Below are positions 8,703-17,046 of a stretch of 64,000 bases of DNA, piece by piece. Origin of the DNA: Clostridium collagenovorans DSM 3089 (GTDB taxonomy: Bacteria; Bacillota; Clostridia; Clostridiales; Clostridiaceae). Position 1 is the stretch's first letter. Every line of letters begins with the position of its first letter. The stretch lies in contig NZ_FQXP01000003.1 in the NCBI RefSeq assembly GCF_900130005.1, forward strand, positions 62,001-126,000, read 5' to 3'. The translations under genes and the position numbers were made by a program. The notes below the pieces were generated by a model. The model ran no database searches and was not told the origin of the DNA. It worked only from the letters and a program-made list of their open reading frames with translations.

Positions 8703-9398
8703 ATGGAGTATATAGTAAAAACAGAAAAGTTAAGTAAAGTTTATAATGGACAAGAAGTTAATAATGAAATATCAATATCAGTAAAAAAGAATTCCATATA
8801 TGGACTTTTAGGACCTAATGGTGCTGGAAAATCAACATTACTTAAGATGTTAACAGGAATGATAAGACCAACAAGTGGGGAGATTTTATATTGCGGAAGA
8901 CAATGGGAAAGAAAAGATTTATTAAGCATAGGAGCTTTAATAGAAGAACCAGCAATATATGAAAATTTAACTGCAAGGGAGAATTTAAAGGTAAGAACAT
9001 TGATTTATGGATTACCAGATTCACGTATTAATGAGGTGCTTAAGATAGTTAAGTTAACGGATACAGGAAATAAAAAAGCAGGTAAGTTTTCTCTTGGAAT
9101 GAAACAACGTTTAGGAATAGCTATTGCATTGGTAAATAATCCAAAGTTATTAATTTTAGATGAGCCAACAAATGGACTAGATCCCATAGGAATTGGGGAG
9201 CTTAGAGAACTTATTCGATCTTTTCCAGAGAAGGGGATAACAGTTATATTATCAAGTCATATTTTATCGGAAGTAGAATTAATGGCAGATCATATAGGAA
9301 TCATTGCTAAAGGAAAGCTTTGGTATGAAGAAGAAATAGAAAAGGATAAAAACTTAGAAAATGTATTTTTAGATGTAGTTAGAAAGGCAGGGGTATAA
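8703..9398 (+). CDS. antimicrobial-peptide ABC transporter, ATP-binding subunit (lantibiotic-protection type)
   Basis: 231-residue ABC ATPase. Seen: Walker A GPNGAGKST (about residues 38-46), a family-specific IEEPAIYENLTARENL region, signature FSLGMKQRLG, Walker B LLILDEPTNGLDP, and SSHILSEVE. This is the gallidermin/nisin-protection class (as in CprA, EpiF, NukF). It is followed at once by two permease genes and a two-component system in the same direction, the layout of the CprABC-CprRK type modules of clostridia that expel cationic peptides and lantibiotics. Its ribosome binding site is inside the preceding hairpin. No bacteriocin precursor is visible, so self-immunity is less likely than acquired resistance. 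Confidence 0.92.
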   Translation: MEYIVKTEKLSKVYNGQEVNNEISISVKKNSIYGLLGPNGAGKSTLLKMLTGMIRPTSGEILYCGRQWERKDLLSIGALIEEPAIYENLTARENLKVRTLIYGLPDSRINEVLKIVKLTDTGNKKAGKFSLGMKQRLGIAIALVNNPKLLILDEPTNGLDPIGIGELRELIRSFPEKGITVILSSHILSEVELMADHIGIIAKGKLWYEEEIEKDKNLENVFLDVVRKAGV

Positions 9399-9399
9399 T

Positions 9400-10122
9400 A
9401 TGATTTCTATGATAAAAGCAGAATTATTAAAGCAAAGGCATACCTTCCAGAAGAGATTAGTTTGGATTGCACCAATTATAACCATAGTAATAGCTAATAT
9501 TCTTATGGGGAAAGAGTATGTACAAAGTGCAGCTTACAACTGGTGGTATGTTCTTATATTACCCGGAACATTAACTATGATGAGCTCATTTCTTATAGTT
9601 AATGAGGAAAAGAGAAAATTTCATGGTATGTTTAATATTTTGATAGATGTAAAAAAGTTATGGTATAGCAAAATAATTATTTGTACCCTATATTTAGCTT
9701 TAACATCCATGGTATTTTGGGTGGGAATTACAATCTTAGGTTTTATATTCGGTAATAAAATATCTATATTTAATAGCTTTGTTGCATCAATATTATTATT
9801 TATATTATTTTTATGGCAAATACCCTTATGGATGTACCTATCAATGAAGAAGAATACAGTATTTTCTATGATACTTAGCATCATATGTAATTTTGGAATT
9901 GCTGTACTTTGTGCAGTAAAGTCTATGTGGTGGATTCCTTTTGCTATTCCAGCAAGGGTTATGATTTCTGTAATAGGGGTTTTACCTAATGGATTAAAGG
10001 CTGAATATGGAAATGCTCTTATGCATGGTGGAGTTATTCCAGTGGGTATAGCAATAACAGTAAGTTTATATTTGATTTTATCATATATTACAGCAAAGTC
10101 TTTTGGAGCAAGGGAGGTTTAG
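9400..10122 (+). CDS. lantibiotic-protection ABC transporter permease (first subunit)
   Basis: 240-residue membrane protein with about six hydrophobic segments and the family's N-terminal MIKAELLKQRHTF..KRLVWIAPI pattern (MutE/EpiE class, CprB-like). Its ATG follows the ATPase stop by one base with AGGGGT upstream. With the ATPase and the next gene it should form the membrane exporter that removes peptides from the bilayer. Function is inferred from family and context. Confidence 0.88.
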   Translation: MISMIKAELLKQRHTFQKRLVWIAPIITIVIANILMGKEYVQSAAYNWWYVLILPGTLTMMSSFLIVNEEKRKFHGMFNILIDVKKLWYSKIIICTLYLALTSMVFWVGITILGFIFGNKISIFNSFVASILLFILFLWQIPLWMYLSMKKNTVFSMILSIICNFGIAVLCAVKSMWWIPFAIPARVMISVIGVLPNGLKAEYGNALMHGGVIPVGIAITVSLYLILSYITAKSFGAREV

Positions 10123-10126
10123 TGAA

Positions 10127-10885
10127 ATGGTGACATTTAGAAATTATTTAAAAGCTGATTTATACAAATTTAGTCACTCTAAAATAATTATAAGTCATTT
10201 GATTATTCCAGTAATAGGAATAATTTTAATGATAGCTTACTTTACAATTTCTTCCTTAGGAGAATTAGAAAAAATCTCTGCGTATATGCAGATTATATCA
10301 ATTGCCTTTCCTTTAATCATTTCCATGGTAATAACTATGGTTTATGAACAGGAAGAAGAAGCAAAAGGGTTTCAATATTTTCTTTCAACAGCAAGTAAAA
10401 GGTATGTTCCTCATACAAGCAAACTAGTTTTATTAGTTATCTTTGGAATGGTATCTACATTAATAAGCATTGTAGGATTTGGAATAATATTTAATATCTT
10501 AAGTGAGCAGAATATTAGTGTAATATTTTATATAAAAGAAGCAGTTATTATCTTCATAAGTAATCTTCCAATATATGTGATACAATATTTATTAGCATTT
10601 TCTTTTGGAAAGGGTGCAGCTATGGGACTGGGAGTTATTGGGACTCTTATTACAGCACTTATGTTAACTGGCTTAGGAGATGGTATTTGGTTTATATTGG
10701 CATGGGGATATTCAACAAGATTATCTTCATATTTTTTCCAATATGAAATGATGAATAACTGTAATTTAGCAGTGCAGAGTGAAGTAAATATAGCTATAAT
10801 TTCAATAATACTTTTTATAATAATAGGAATAGTATCTCTAATAGTTTTCAGTAATCATTGGGAAGGAAAAAAAGAGAGTTATTAA
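10127..10885 (+). CDS. lantibiotic-protection ABC transporter permease (second subunit)
   Basis: 252-residue membrane protein, about six hydrophobic segments, N-terminus FRNYLKADLYKFSHSKIIISH typical of the MutG/EpiG class (CprC-like). GGGAGG lies 9 bases before ATG 10127, so I reject the upstream TTG at 10103. Only four bases separate it from the preceding stop; the response regulator starts directly at its own stop codon. Second permease half of the same exporter. Confidence 0.88.
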   Translation: MVTFRNYLKADLYKFSHSKIIISHLIIPVIGIILMIAYFTISSLGELEKISAYMQIISIAFPLIISMVITMVYEQEEEAKGFQYFLSTASKRYVPHTSKLVLLVIFGMVSTLISIVGFGIIFNILSEQNISVIFYIKEAVIIFISNLPIYVIQYLLAFSFGKGAAMGLGVIGTLITALMLTGLGDGIWFILAWGYSTRLSSYFFQYEMMNNCNLAVQSEVNIAIISIILFIIIGIVSLIVFSNHWEGKKESY

Positions 10886-11557
10886 GTGGGTGAGAAAGTG
10901 AGTAATATTTTAGTAATTGATGATGAAGAGGATATTTGTAAATTAATAAAAAATGCTTTAAGCAATCAAAAATATATAATTGAAACGAGAAATAATGCAA
11001 TTGATATTTCGGTTGATGAACTTAAAAAATTTGATTTAATATTAATGGATGTTATGATGCCTAAGATAGATGGATTTACATTATGTAAAAGGATTCGTGA
11101 AGAAATTGATTGTCCAATAATATTTATAACAGCAAAAATACTAGAAGAAGATATTATTGAAGGCTTTTCAATAGGTGGAGATGACTATATAAAAAAGCCC
11201 TTTAGCATACTAGAATTAAGGGCTAGGGTTGCAGCTCATTTAAGACGTGAAAATAGGGAACATCACAATACTTTATCAACTAATGGATTAAGGTTTGATT
11301 TACAAGCTAAGGAATTATTTTTTAATGATATAAAAATATCTCTTACAAAGGGAGAATACAATATTTGTGAGCTTTTAGCAAAACATAAAGGACAAGTATT
11401 TTCCTTAGAACAAATATTTGTGAAAACATATGGGTATGACAAGAATAGTGATAATAGTGCAATAAGAGAGCACATTAAAAATATTAGAGCTAAAATTAAC
11501 CTATATATAGATAATCCAATTGAAACAGTTTGGGGTGTTGGTTATAAATGGATATAA
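10886..11557 (+). CDS. OmpR/PhoB-family response regulator of the peptide-resistance module
   Basis: Receiver domain (IDDEEDI acidic pocket, phosphorylated Asp55 in LILMDVMMPK, Lys in IKKPF) plus winged-helix DNA-binding domain (about residues 125-223, ending TVWGVGYKW). Starts with GTG immediately after the permease stop; a second GTG at 10898 would give MSNILVIDDE and is an equally possible start. The gene overlaps the sensor kinase by 10 bases. By analogy with CprR/NsaR it should activate the ABC genes. Confidence 0.92.
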   Translation: MGEKVSNILVIDDEEDICKLIKNALSNQKYIIETRNNAIDISVDELKKFDLILMDVMMPKIDGFTLCKRIREEIDCPIIFITAKILEEDIIEGFSIGGDDYIKKPFSILELRARVAAHLRRENREHHNTLSTNGLRFDLQAKELFFNDIKISLTKGEYNICELLAKHKGQVFSLEQIFVKTYGYDKNSDNSAIREHIKNIRAKINLYIDNPIETVWGVGYKWI

Positions 11558-12912
11558 TTAAAAAGAAGGAAGTAACACTATATAATATATTTTTAAGGTA
11601 TTTAGTTAGTTTTTGTGTACTAACACTTGTAGCATTATTTTTGTCGATATTTATTTTTGGAATTGGTGTAAGTACAGGAATAGTATTGACAGCTGATTAT
11701 GCTCAAAATAACGTAGAGGAGTTTAAAAAAGATCTTTTAGCAAAAGGAAATGTAGATAAAGATAGTATAAAGTATCCATATAGGTATGGCTTTTATAATA
11801 AAAATTTAGAAGTAATTAGTAGTAATTTTAATGAAAAGCAATTAGATGAAGCTTATAAATATTTAAATGGAATTAGTATAAAGGGCAAGTATATCTATAC
11901 ATCAATATCATTAAATGATGGAACTTGTGTAATATCATATGATATAAAGGCACATTTTTCATCGGAGTATATGAATAATATATTCCCCTATCCAGAGTTA
12001 ATTATGATTATTTTATTTGTTGTTTCATTTATAATAATTTCTATTATTCTTATTAAAAACTTTGGTGAAAGATTAAAAGGTGAATTAAGTCCTTTAAAAA
12101 AATCTACGGAACTAATAATGCAGCAAGACTTAGACTTTGAAGTAACACCTACTAATATAAGAGAATTCAATGAGGTATTAATATCTATAGAAAATATGAA
12201 AAATGCATTGAGAAAATCCTTAGAAACACAGTGGAAAGCTGAACAAAGGAGAAAGGATCAAATATCAGCACTTGCACATGATATAAAAACTCCATTAACA
12301 ATTATAAAAGGCAATGCTGAATTGCTATCAGAGGATGAAGCTTTAAGTGAAGATAAGGAATATGTAGATTTTATTATTAAGAACTCTAATAAAATTGAAA
12401 AATATATTTCAATTTTGATAGAAATATCAAAGGCTGAGAATGATATAGATTACAGTATGGAAACTATAGATTTTAATAGTTTCTTGCAAGAACTAAGGTG
12501 CGAAACTGAAATGTTGTGCAAGAGAAAAGATCTTAAAAACTCTATTGAGGTTAATAATCCTCCTGAAAGTTTTCATGGAAATTCAGAACTCTTAATAAGG
12601 GCACTTACTAATATAATAGTTAATTCTGTAGAGTATTCAAGTGAGGAGGATAAAATAGAGATCTTAGTTAATTGCCATAATAATAAATTAAACTTTACTA
12701 TAAAAGATTGTGGAAAAGGTTTTTCAGAAGAAGGACTAAAAAATGCTACAAACCAATTTTATATGGAAGAATCACATCGTAGAGCAGGCAAACACTATGG
12801 GATAGGATTATACATTACAGAAACCATAGCAAAGAAGCATGGAGGAGAATTAGTGCTTAAAAATAGAGAAGATGGAAAGGGTGCAGAAGTTTCCTTAATT
12901 ATTCTAAGATAA
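11548..12912 (+). CDS. sensor histidine kinase of the peptide-resistance module
   Basis: 454 residues: two transmembrane segments (about 17-40 and 150-170) bracketing an extracytoplasmic loop of about 110 residues, HAMP-like linker, H-box LAHDIKTPLTI with His244, N-box NIIVNSVEYSS, and G-boxes DCGKGF and HYGIGLYI. Overlaps the regulator gene, so both are co-translated. The extracellular domain is long enough to sense a peptide directly, unlike the loop-less BceS type. A terminator follows. Confidence 0.92.
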   Translation: MDIIKKKEVTLYNIFLRYLVSFCVLTLVALFLSIFIFGIGVSTGIVLTADYAQNNVEEFKKDLLAKGNVDKDSIKYPYRYGFYNKNLEVISSNFNEKQLDEAYKYLNGISIKGKYIYTSISLNDGTCVISYDIKAHFSSEYMNNIFPYPELIMIILFVVSFIIISIILIKNFGERLKGELSPLKKSTELIMQQDLDFEVTPTNIREFNEVLISIENMKNALRKSLETQWKAEQRRKDQISALAHDIKTPLTIIKGNAELLSEDEALSEDKEYVDFIIKNSNKIEKYISILIEISKAENDIDYSMETIDFNSFLQELRCETEMLCKRKDLKNSIEVNNPPESFHGNSELLIRALTNIIVNSVEYSSEEDKIEILVNCHNNKLNFTIKDCGKGFSEEGLKNATNQFYMEESHRRAGKHYGIGLYITETIAKKHGGELVLKNREDGKGAEVSLIILR

Positions 12913-12960
12913 ATATGTTTCAAAAGTATATAAGTTTAGATAGGTTTTTGAGTAACGTAT

Positions 12961-13013
12961 AAATCTACAATAAGATTATTATTTTATAATTTTATTGTAG
13001 ATTTATTATTTTT
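12961..13013 (+). terminator. intrinsic terminator of the ABC/two-component operon
   Basis: 13-bp AT-rich stem (12961-12973 with 12992-13004) and a T-rich tail; 48 bases after the kinase stop. Confidence 0.75.
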
Positions 13014-13125
13014 GTTTTAGAAAATACTGGTTTTTATTCTATAAATTATATATAATGCTAATATAAAGTTCTCAACGATTATATTATATGATGAAATAAA
13101 TAATAGGAGGATTATGAGGATTATA

Positions 13126-13785
13126 ATGAAAGTTTCTGTAAATGAATTATTAGACATTGAAGAATTAGATGCAAGAGCCATATTTGAAGGGGTTAAGTAT
13201 CCTTGGGAAGCTCTTACAGAAATTAAGGATTTCATTTTTGAATATGCAAAAAATCTTCCAAGTGATTTTGAAAGAATAAAGGAATTTGTATGGGTTGGTA
13301 AAGGTACTACTATAGAAAAAAGTGTTCTTATAAACGGCCCAGCCATTATAGGTTACAATTGCGAAATCAGGCATTCTGCATATATTAGAGGCAATGTTAT
13401 CATTGGTAATAATGTTGTAATTGGAAATTCAACTGAAATTAAAAATTCAATCCTCTTTAATAAAGCTCAAGTTCCCCATTATAATTATGTTGGTGATTCA
13501 ATATTAGGGTATAAAGCTCATCTAGGGGCAGGAGCAATAACCTCCAATTTAAAATCTGATGGAACATTAGTAAAAGTAAAATATGGCAAAGATATTATTG
13601 AAACTGGTTTAAGAAAATTTGGTGCAATTGTAGGAGATTCAGCTGAAGTGGGATGTAACTCAGTTTTAAACCCGGGTACAATAATAGGAAAAGATAGTAT
13701 TGTCTATCCATTAACTTCTGTAAGAGGTTATATTCCAGAGAAGAGTATTTTGAAAAGTAATGGTGAAATTGTAGAGAGAAAATAA
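13126..13785 (+). CDS. left-handed beta-helix (hexapeptide repeat) acyltransferase-like protein
   Basis: 219-residue protein resembling the C-terminal acetyltransferase half of GlmU and related sugar-nucleotide enzymes. Seen: N-terminal helical part, then hexapeptide-type repeats (VLINGPAIIGYNCEIRHSAY, IRGNVIIGNNVVIGNS, VGDSAEVGCNSVLNPGTIIG). No nucleotidyltransferase domain. AGGAGG at 13105-13110 is only three bases from ATG 13114 but 15 from ATG 13126, which has its own GAGGA; I prefer 13126 but both are possible. Substrate unknown; UDP-sugar acetylation is a family guess. Confidence 0.8.
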   Translation: MKVSVNELLDIEELDARAIFEGVKYPWEALTEIKDFIFEYAKNLPSDFERIKEFVWVGKGTTIEKSVLINGPAIIGYNCEIRHSAYIRGNVIIGNNVVIGNSTEIKNSILFNKAQVPHYNYVGDSILGYKAHLGAGAITSNLKSDGTLVKVKYGKDIIETGLRKFGAIVGDSAEVGCNSVLNPGTIIGKDSIVYPLTSVRGYIPEKSILKSNGEIVERK

Positions 13786-13929
13786 AGTCAAAGAACCATG
13801 ATAGGGTATTAATATTGTAGTTTTTCATTTTTTAATAACTGATTTTACAATTACTTTTCTTAGTATTGATGATACATCAAAAAAATCAAATGTTTTTTAT
13901 AAATAATAACTATAGGAGGGAAAATAGTT

Positions 13930-14469
13930 ATGATATTTTGTAAAACAGGAGAATTAACTATTCGTAGTTTAGAACTCTCGGATAAGCAGTTTTTAGTAAA
14001 ATGGCTTTCAGATATCCATGTTCTTGAATATTATGGTGGAAGAGACAATCCATATGATGAAAATATGGTGGAAAAGAAATTCTACACTAGTAGTAATAAA
14101 ACAAGATGTATAATTGAGTACTCGAATGATCCCATTGGTTATATTCAATTTTATCATATCAGTAAAGAAGAATATGAGGAATATGGTTATACCGGTATTC
14201 ATAAAATTATTTATGGAACAGATCAATTTATTGGAGAAACTAAATACTGGGGACAAGGCATAGGGACAATGGTAATGAAAGAAATGGTAAATTTCTTAAT
14301 AACAGAAATGGATACACAGAAGATAGTCTTAGACCCACAAGATAGAAATAAGAGAGCAATTAGCTGTTATGAAAAAAGTGGGTTTAAAAAAGTGAAAATT
14401 CTTCCGAAGCATGAATTGCATGAAGGGAATTTACAAGATTGTTGGTTAATGGAATATAATGTGTTGTAA
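13930..14469 (+). CDS. GNAT acetyltransferase, AAC(6')-like
   Basis: 179-residue protein of the AAC(6')/Acetyltransf_8 type. Seen: N-terminal IRSLELSDKQFLVKWLSD, central GTDQFIGETKYWGQGIGT acetyl-CoA loop, and C-terminal VLDPQDRNKRAISCYEKSGF, close to the pattern of aminoglycoside 6'-N-acetyltransferases and siderophore-type acyltransferases. Perfect AGGAGGG ribosome binding site 10 bases before the ATG. Aminoglycoside acetylation is possible but not shown; many chromosomal relatives have other substrates. Confidence 0.85.
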   Translation: MIFCKTGELTIRSLELSDKQFLVKWLSDIHVLEYYGGRDNPYDENMVEKKFYTSSNKTRCIIEYSNDPIGYIQFYHISKEEYEEYGYTGIHKIIYGTDQFIGETKYWGQGIGTMVMKEMVNFLITEMDTQKIVLDPQDRNKRAISCYEKSGFKKVKILPKHELHEGNLQDCWLMEYNVL

Positions 14470-14511
14470 TGTAATTATAATAAAAGCAATGGTTATATTT
14501 GAAATAAATGA

Positions 14512-14670
14512 TTAAATTATGGTAGGATTGATATAATTAGTTCATCTGAATCAAGGAAATCTATAGAAGTAGCAAAAAAAATATTACACCTATTAGATTA
14601 TAAAATAATATAGGAAAAAACAGAATTAAATGTAGATAAAATTAAAGAGTTAAGTAAAGAAAATTTTTAA
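14512..14670 (+). pseudogene. possible remnant of a histidine-phosphatase-like gene
   Basis: One frame stays open from 14512 to a TAG at 14611 and continues to TAA at 14668. It reads RIDIISSSESRKSIEVAKKI, which resembles the region after the first catalytic motif of phosphoglycerate-mutase-like phosphatases, but there is no start codon, no RHG motif and an internal stop. Weak, by-eye similarity. Confidence 0.25.
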
Positions 14671-14780
14671 GATAGGTGATGAATCTATCTTATTTTTTAT
14701 CCATAAATTTAGTTTTATAATTAAGAAAATAGTGTTAAGTTACTATAACTAATACAATTAATATCATGGTAATTTCAGTG

Positions 14781-14786
14781 TATAAT
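14781..14786 (+). promoter_or_regulatory. candidate -10 element upstream of XRE gene
   Basis: The string TCAGTGTATAATGGTAA surrounds a perfect TATAAT here; TCAGTGTATAATAGTAA occurs again at 15766-15782. The shared 17-nt context suggests two related promoters. Confidence 0.4.
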
Positions 14787-14945
14787 GGTAACTATATGAA
14801 ATTATAAAATTAAAACAAAAATGGTTGAAAGCCTTATAAACTGTGGATGTAAAAGAATTTTTACATAGAAAAATCCTATTGTAAAAGCATTTTGATAGAT
14901 TAATAACTTTAAATATGAGAAGGTATTAGTGAAAGGAGAAGTATT

Positions 14946-15353
14946 ATGGATGTTGGAAAAAAAATAAAGGATGCACGAGTAAAGTCTGGATTAACTCAAG
15001 AAAAAGTAGCAGAAAAAATAGAAGTTTCTAGGCAAACAATATCAAATTGGGAGAATGAAAAGTCTTATCCAGATATCATAAGTGTAATAAGATTGAGTGA
15101 TATCTATAGTATTAGTTTAGATGAACTGTTGAAAGGAGACTCTGATATGATGAAATATTTGGAGGATAGTACGGATGTTGTTAGTAGTAATAAAAAGTTA
15201 CTAATGGCTATTGGCGTCAATTGTTTACTATTTATTTTGTTTATATTTTTCAATGGTATTATAGGGAAAAATACTTATCTAATGATAGGTAGTGTGACTT
15301 TAGGAATTCTAAGTACAACGGCATTATTCTATCAAGTAATTAAGAAGTTTTAG
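14946..15353 (+). CDS. XRE-family transcriptional regulator with membrane anchor
   Basis: 135 residues: N-terminal helix-turn-helix (residues 6-60, GLTQEKVAEKIEVSRQTISNWE) followed by two predicted transmembrane helices (about 80-100 and 108-130). This membrane-tethered XRE layout is common in Firmicutes. AAGGAG upstream. It is followed after 9 bases by a small membrane protein gene, with which it probably forms an operon and which it may regulate or contact. Confidence 0.88.
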   Translation: MDVGKKIKDARVKSGLTQEKVAEKIEVSRQTISNWENEKSYPDIISVIRLSDIYSISLDELLKGDSDMMKYLEDSTDVVSSNKKLLMAIGVNCLLFILFIFFNGIIGKNTYLMIGSVTLGILSTTALFYQVIKKF

Positions 15354-15362
15354 GGGGATATT

Positions 15363-15680
15363 ATGTGGTATTTAATTATAGTTATTTTTGTGGCAATGTT
15401 AGGGGCTTCAACTCTTGCTTATCAAGTTTATAAGATGACAGAACTTGATGCTGAGTGCAGGGGATTAAAACATCCGAAGTTCTGGGGAATTTTTTCATTA
15501 AGCGGACAAGGATCTGGAGGATTACTACTATATTTAATTGGGAGAAGAAAGTATCCTTCATCTATGAGCAATTCTGATAAACTTATAATGGAATCAAGAA
15601 AAAAGAAAGCAGCTGTTTCATTAACTTTTCTAGCAGTATCAACTATTCTTTTATTTACAATTTGTATTTTAAAATTTTAA
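15363..15680 (+). CDS. small membrane protein of unknown function
   Basis: 105 residues with an N-terminal transmembrane helix (2-20), a middle part with FSLSGQGSGGLLLYLIGRRKYP that may form a re-entrant or second helix, and a C-terminal helix (84-103). GGGGG ribosome binding site. I do not recognise a family. Co-transcribed with the membrane-anchored XRE regulator, as often seen for DUF-type two-gene units. Confidence 0.7.
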   Translation: MWYLIIVIFVAMLGASTLAYQVYKMTELDAECRGLKHPKFWGIFSLSGQGSGGLLLYLIGRRKYPSSMSNSDKLIMESRKKKAAVSLTFLAVSTILLFTICILKF

Positions 15681-15771
15681 GTATAGGTTAAAAAAACTAG
15701 TATATATTTTACTATATGAAACAATATGAGAAAAACCTTATATAAACCTTAAAGATAACCGAAAATCAGTG

Positions 15772-15777
15772 TATAAT
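15772..15777 (+). promoter_or_regulatory. candidate -10 element upstream of DIP1984-family gene
   Basis: Perfect TATAAT in the same 17-nt context as at 14781 (one mismatch), 48 bases before the GTG start at 15825. Confidence 0.45.
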
Positions 15778-15824
15778 AGTAAATAAATATAAAAGGTAAA
15801 AGTAAGTGAAAATGGGGTGAAGAT

Positions 15825-16280
15825 GTGAAATTAGCAGAAGCATTAAACTTAAGAGCGGATTTACAAAGAAGAATTGCATCTTTAAAAGAAAGATTAATAA
15901 AAAATGCGAAGGTTCAAGAAGGTGATACACCAGCTGAAGATCCAAAGGTACTTTTAAAAGAACTAGATAATAATATAGTAGAACTAGAAAATATTATAAA
16001 GGCAATAAACAAAACTAATAGTTCTACCTATGTGGAAAATGAGAGTATAGCAGATCTTATAGCCAAAAGAGATGCATTAGGGTTAAAATTATCAGTTTTA
16101 AGAGGATTTTTAAGTGAGGCCTCAGACAAAGTTGAGAGATATTCCAATAAAGAAATAAAGGTTTTAAGTACAATAAATGTAGCAGAAAAACAAAAAGAAA
16201 TAGATAAACTTTCAAAGGAATATAGATTGTTAGATACAACATTGCAAGGATTAAATTGGACAACTGATTTAATAGAATAA
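15825..16280 (+). CDS. DIP1984 family protein (septicolysin-like)
   Basis: 151-residue, mostly helical, charged protein matching the DIP1984/DUF6847 family, whose members include the protein called septicolysin. Seen: N-terminal MKLAEALNLRADLQRRIASLKERL, central coiled-coil-like stretches, and C-terminal KEYRLLDTTLQGLNWTTDL with the conserved LDTxLQxxNWxTDL signature. GTG start with GGGGTGA 5 bases upstream. No secretion signal, so a haemolysin role is doubtful. Function unknown. Confidence 0.82.
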   Translation: MKLAEALNLRADLQRRIASLKERLIKNAKVQEGDTPAEDPKVLLKELDNNIVELENIIKAINKTNSSTYVENESIADLIAKRDALGLKLSVLRGFLSEASDKVERYSNKEIKVLSTINVAEKQKEIDKLSKEYRLLDTTLQGLNWTTDLIE

Positions 16281-16309
16281 AATTCAGATGGTAATTTATA
16301 AGGGTGAAC

Positions 16310-16440
16310 ATAAACTCTGCTAATTGAGATGTGAATTAGCTCAAGATGAGCATATACGGAACCAATGTGCAAATAGTAAAAGATGAGTTCAGTAATGTTA
16401 CAAGGGTAAAGTTAAGTATTAATGTTAAAACCGTATGTTA
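16310..16440 (+). ncRNA. possible structured RNA
   Basis: Between the DIP1984 gene and the terminator at 16542, consecutive short hairpins can be drawn: CTAATT/AATTAG (16320-16339), GCTCA/TGAGC (16339-16351) and a long-range ATACGG/CCGTAT pair (16354-16359 with 16431-16436). No known riboswitch signature is recognised. It may be part of the 3' UTR or an independent RNA. Confidence 0.25.
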
Positions 16441-16541
16441 ACTTATAAATGAGGGTGGGATGGGGGACTTAATAGTATAAATAAAGTAAATATGGCTTAT
16501 ATATTAAGTGGAAGATGTAAATATACTATATTGAATTAATT

Positions 16542-16591
16542 AAAATAGCCTCTAGAGTATGTATAATTTAACATACTCTAGAGGTTATTTT
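16542..16591. terminator. strong hairpin terminator
   Basis: Near-perfect 21-bp stem (16542-16562 with 16571-16591) around CTCTAGAGTATGT, with A-rich left and T-rich right flanks. It lies 260 bases after the DIP1984 gene, implying a long 3' UTR or a separate transcript. Confidence 0.85.
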
Positions 16592-16683
16592 ATATTTTCA
16601 TATATTCATTTAAATCAATTAAGTATAATAAGATAAAATAACTTAATACATATTTTTAAGCTTTAAATAATAAGGAGAATCTT

Positions 16684-16737
16684 ATGAGTTTATTAAAAAA
16701 ATATTTTAATAATAAAGGACAAGTGAAAACAAATTAA
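16684..16737 (+). CDS. possible 17-residue peptide
   Basis: ATG 16684 with AAGGAG eight bases upstream opens MSLLKKYFNNKGQVKTN and stops at TAA 16735. The initiation site is excellent but the frame is tiny; it may be a leader, a small peptide or a truncated gene start. Nothing is recognised downstream in frame. Confidence 0.3.
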   Translation: MSLLKKYFNNKGQVKTN

Positions 16738-17046
16738 AATGTATTTACTAAAATTATATATGAATAATAGATAACCAATATAGAAATAAATCCTTAGGCA
16801 TAATTTAATAGTGCTTATAAGAAAACTAAAGTGTACCTATAAGTACATGTTTTTCTTTAGTTTAATTTTCTAATAAACTTTCGATGATTTTTTAGATGTG
16901 ATTTGAAAACTTTAAAGTGTGAAATGAAAGCTTTGGCATAAAGGAAATTACTATTTAAAAGCTACTTGTGGTTGTCAATTTTGCTACATTAGGTTGGTAG
17001 AAATATACTGATAATAATAGTATACTGATTTTAGAGGTGATTAAGA
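16738..17046 (+). other. intergenic region before XRE/DUF5680 gene
   Basis: Contains an imperfect hairpin with flanks AAACTAAAG / CTTTAGTTT (about 16825-16864) and inner GTAC..GTAC, a possible terminator. Just upstream of the next gene, TATACTGAT occurs twice (17004-17012 and 17021-17029), possibly an operator of the regulator. Confidence 0.4.

Noticed and set aside
16455..16466. T-box-like GAGGGTGGGATG
   Set aside because: Only the first seven bases resemble the T-box core; no tRNA-pairing TGGTACC, no following synthetase or amino-acid gene.
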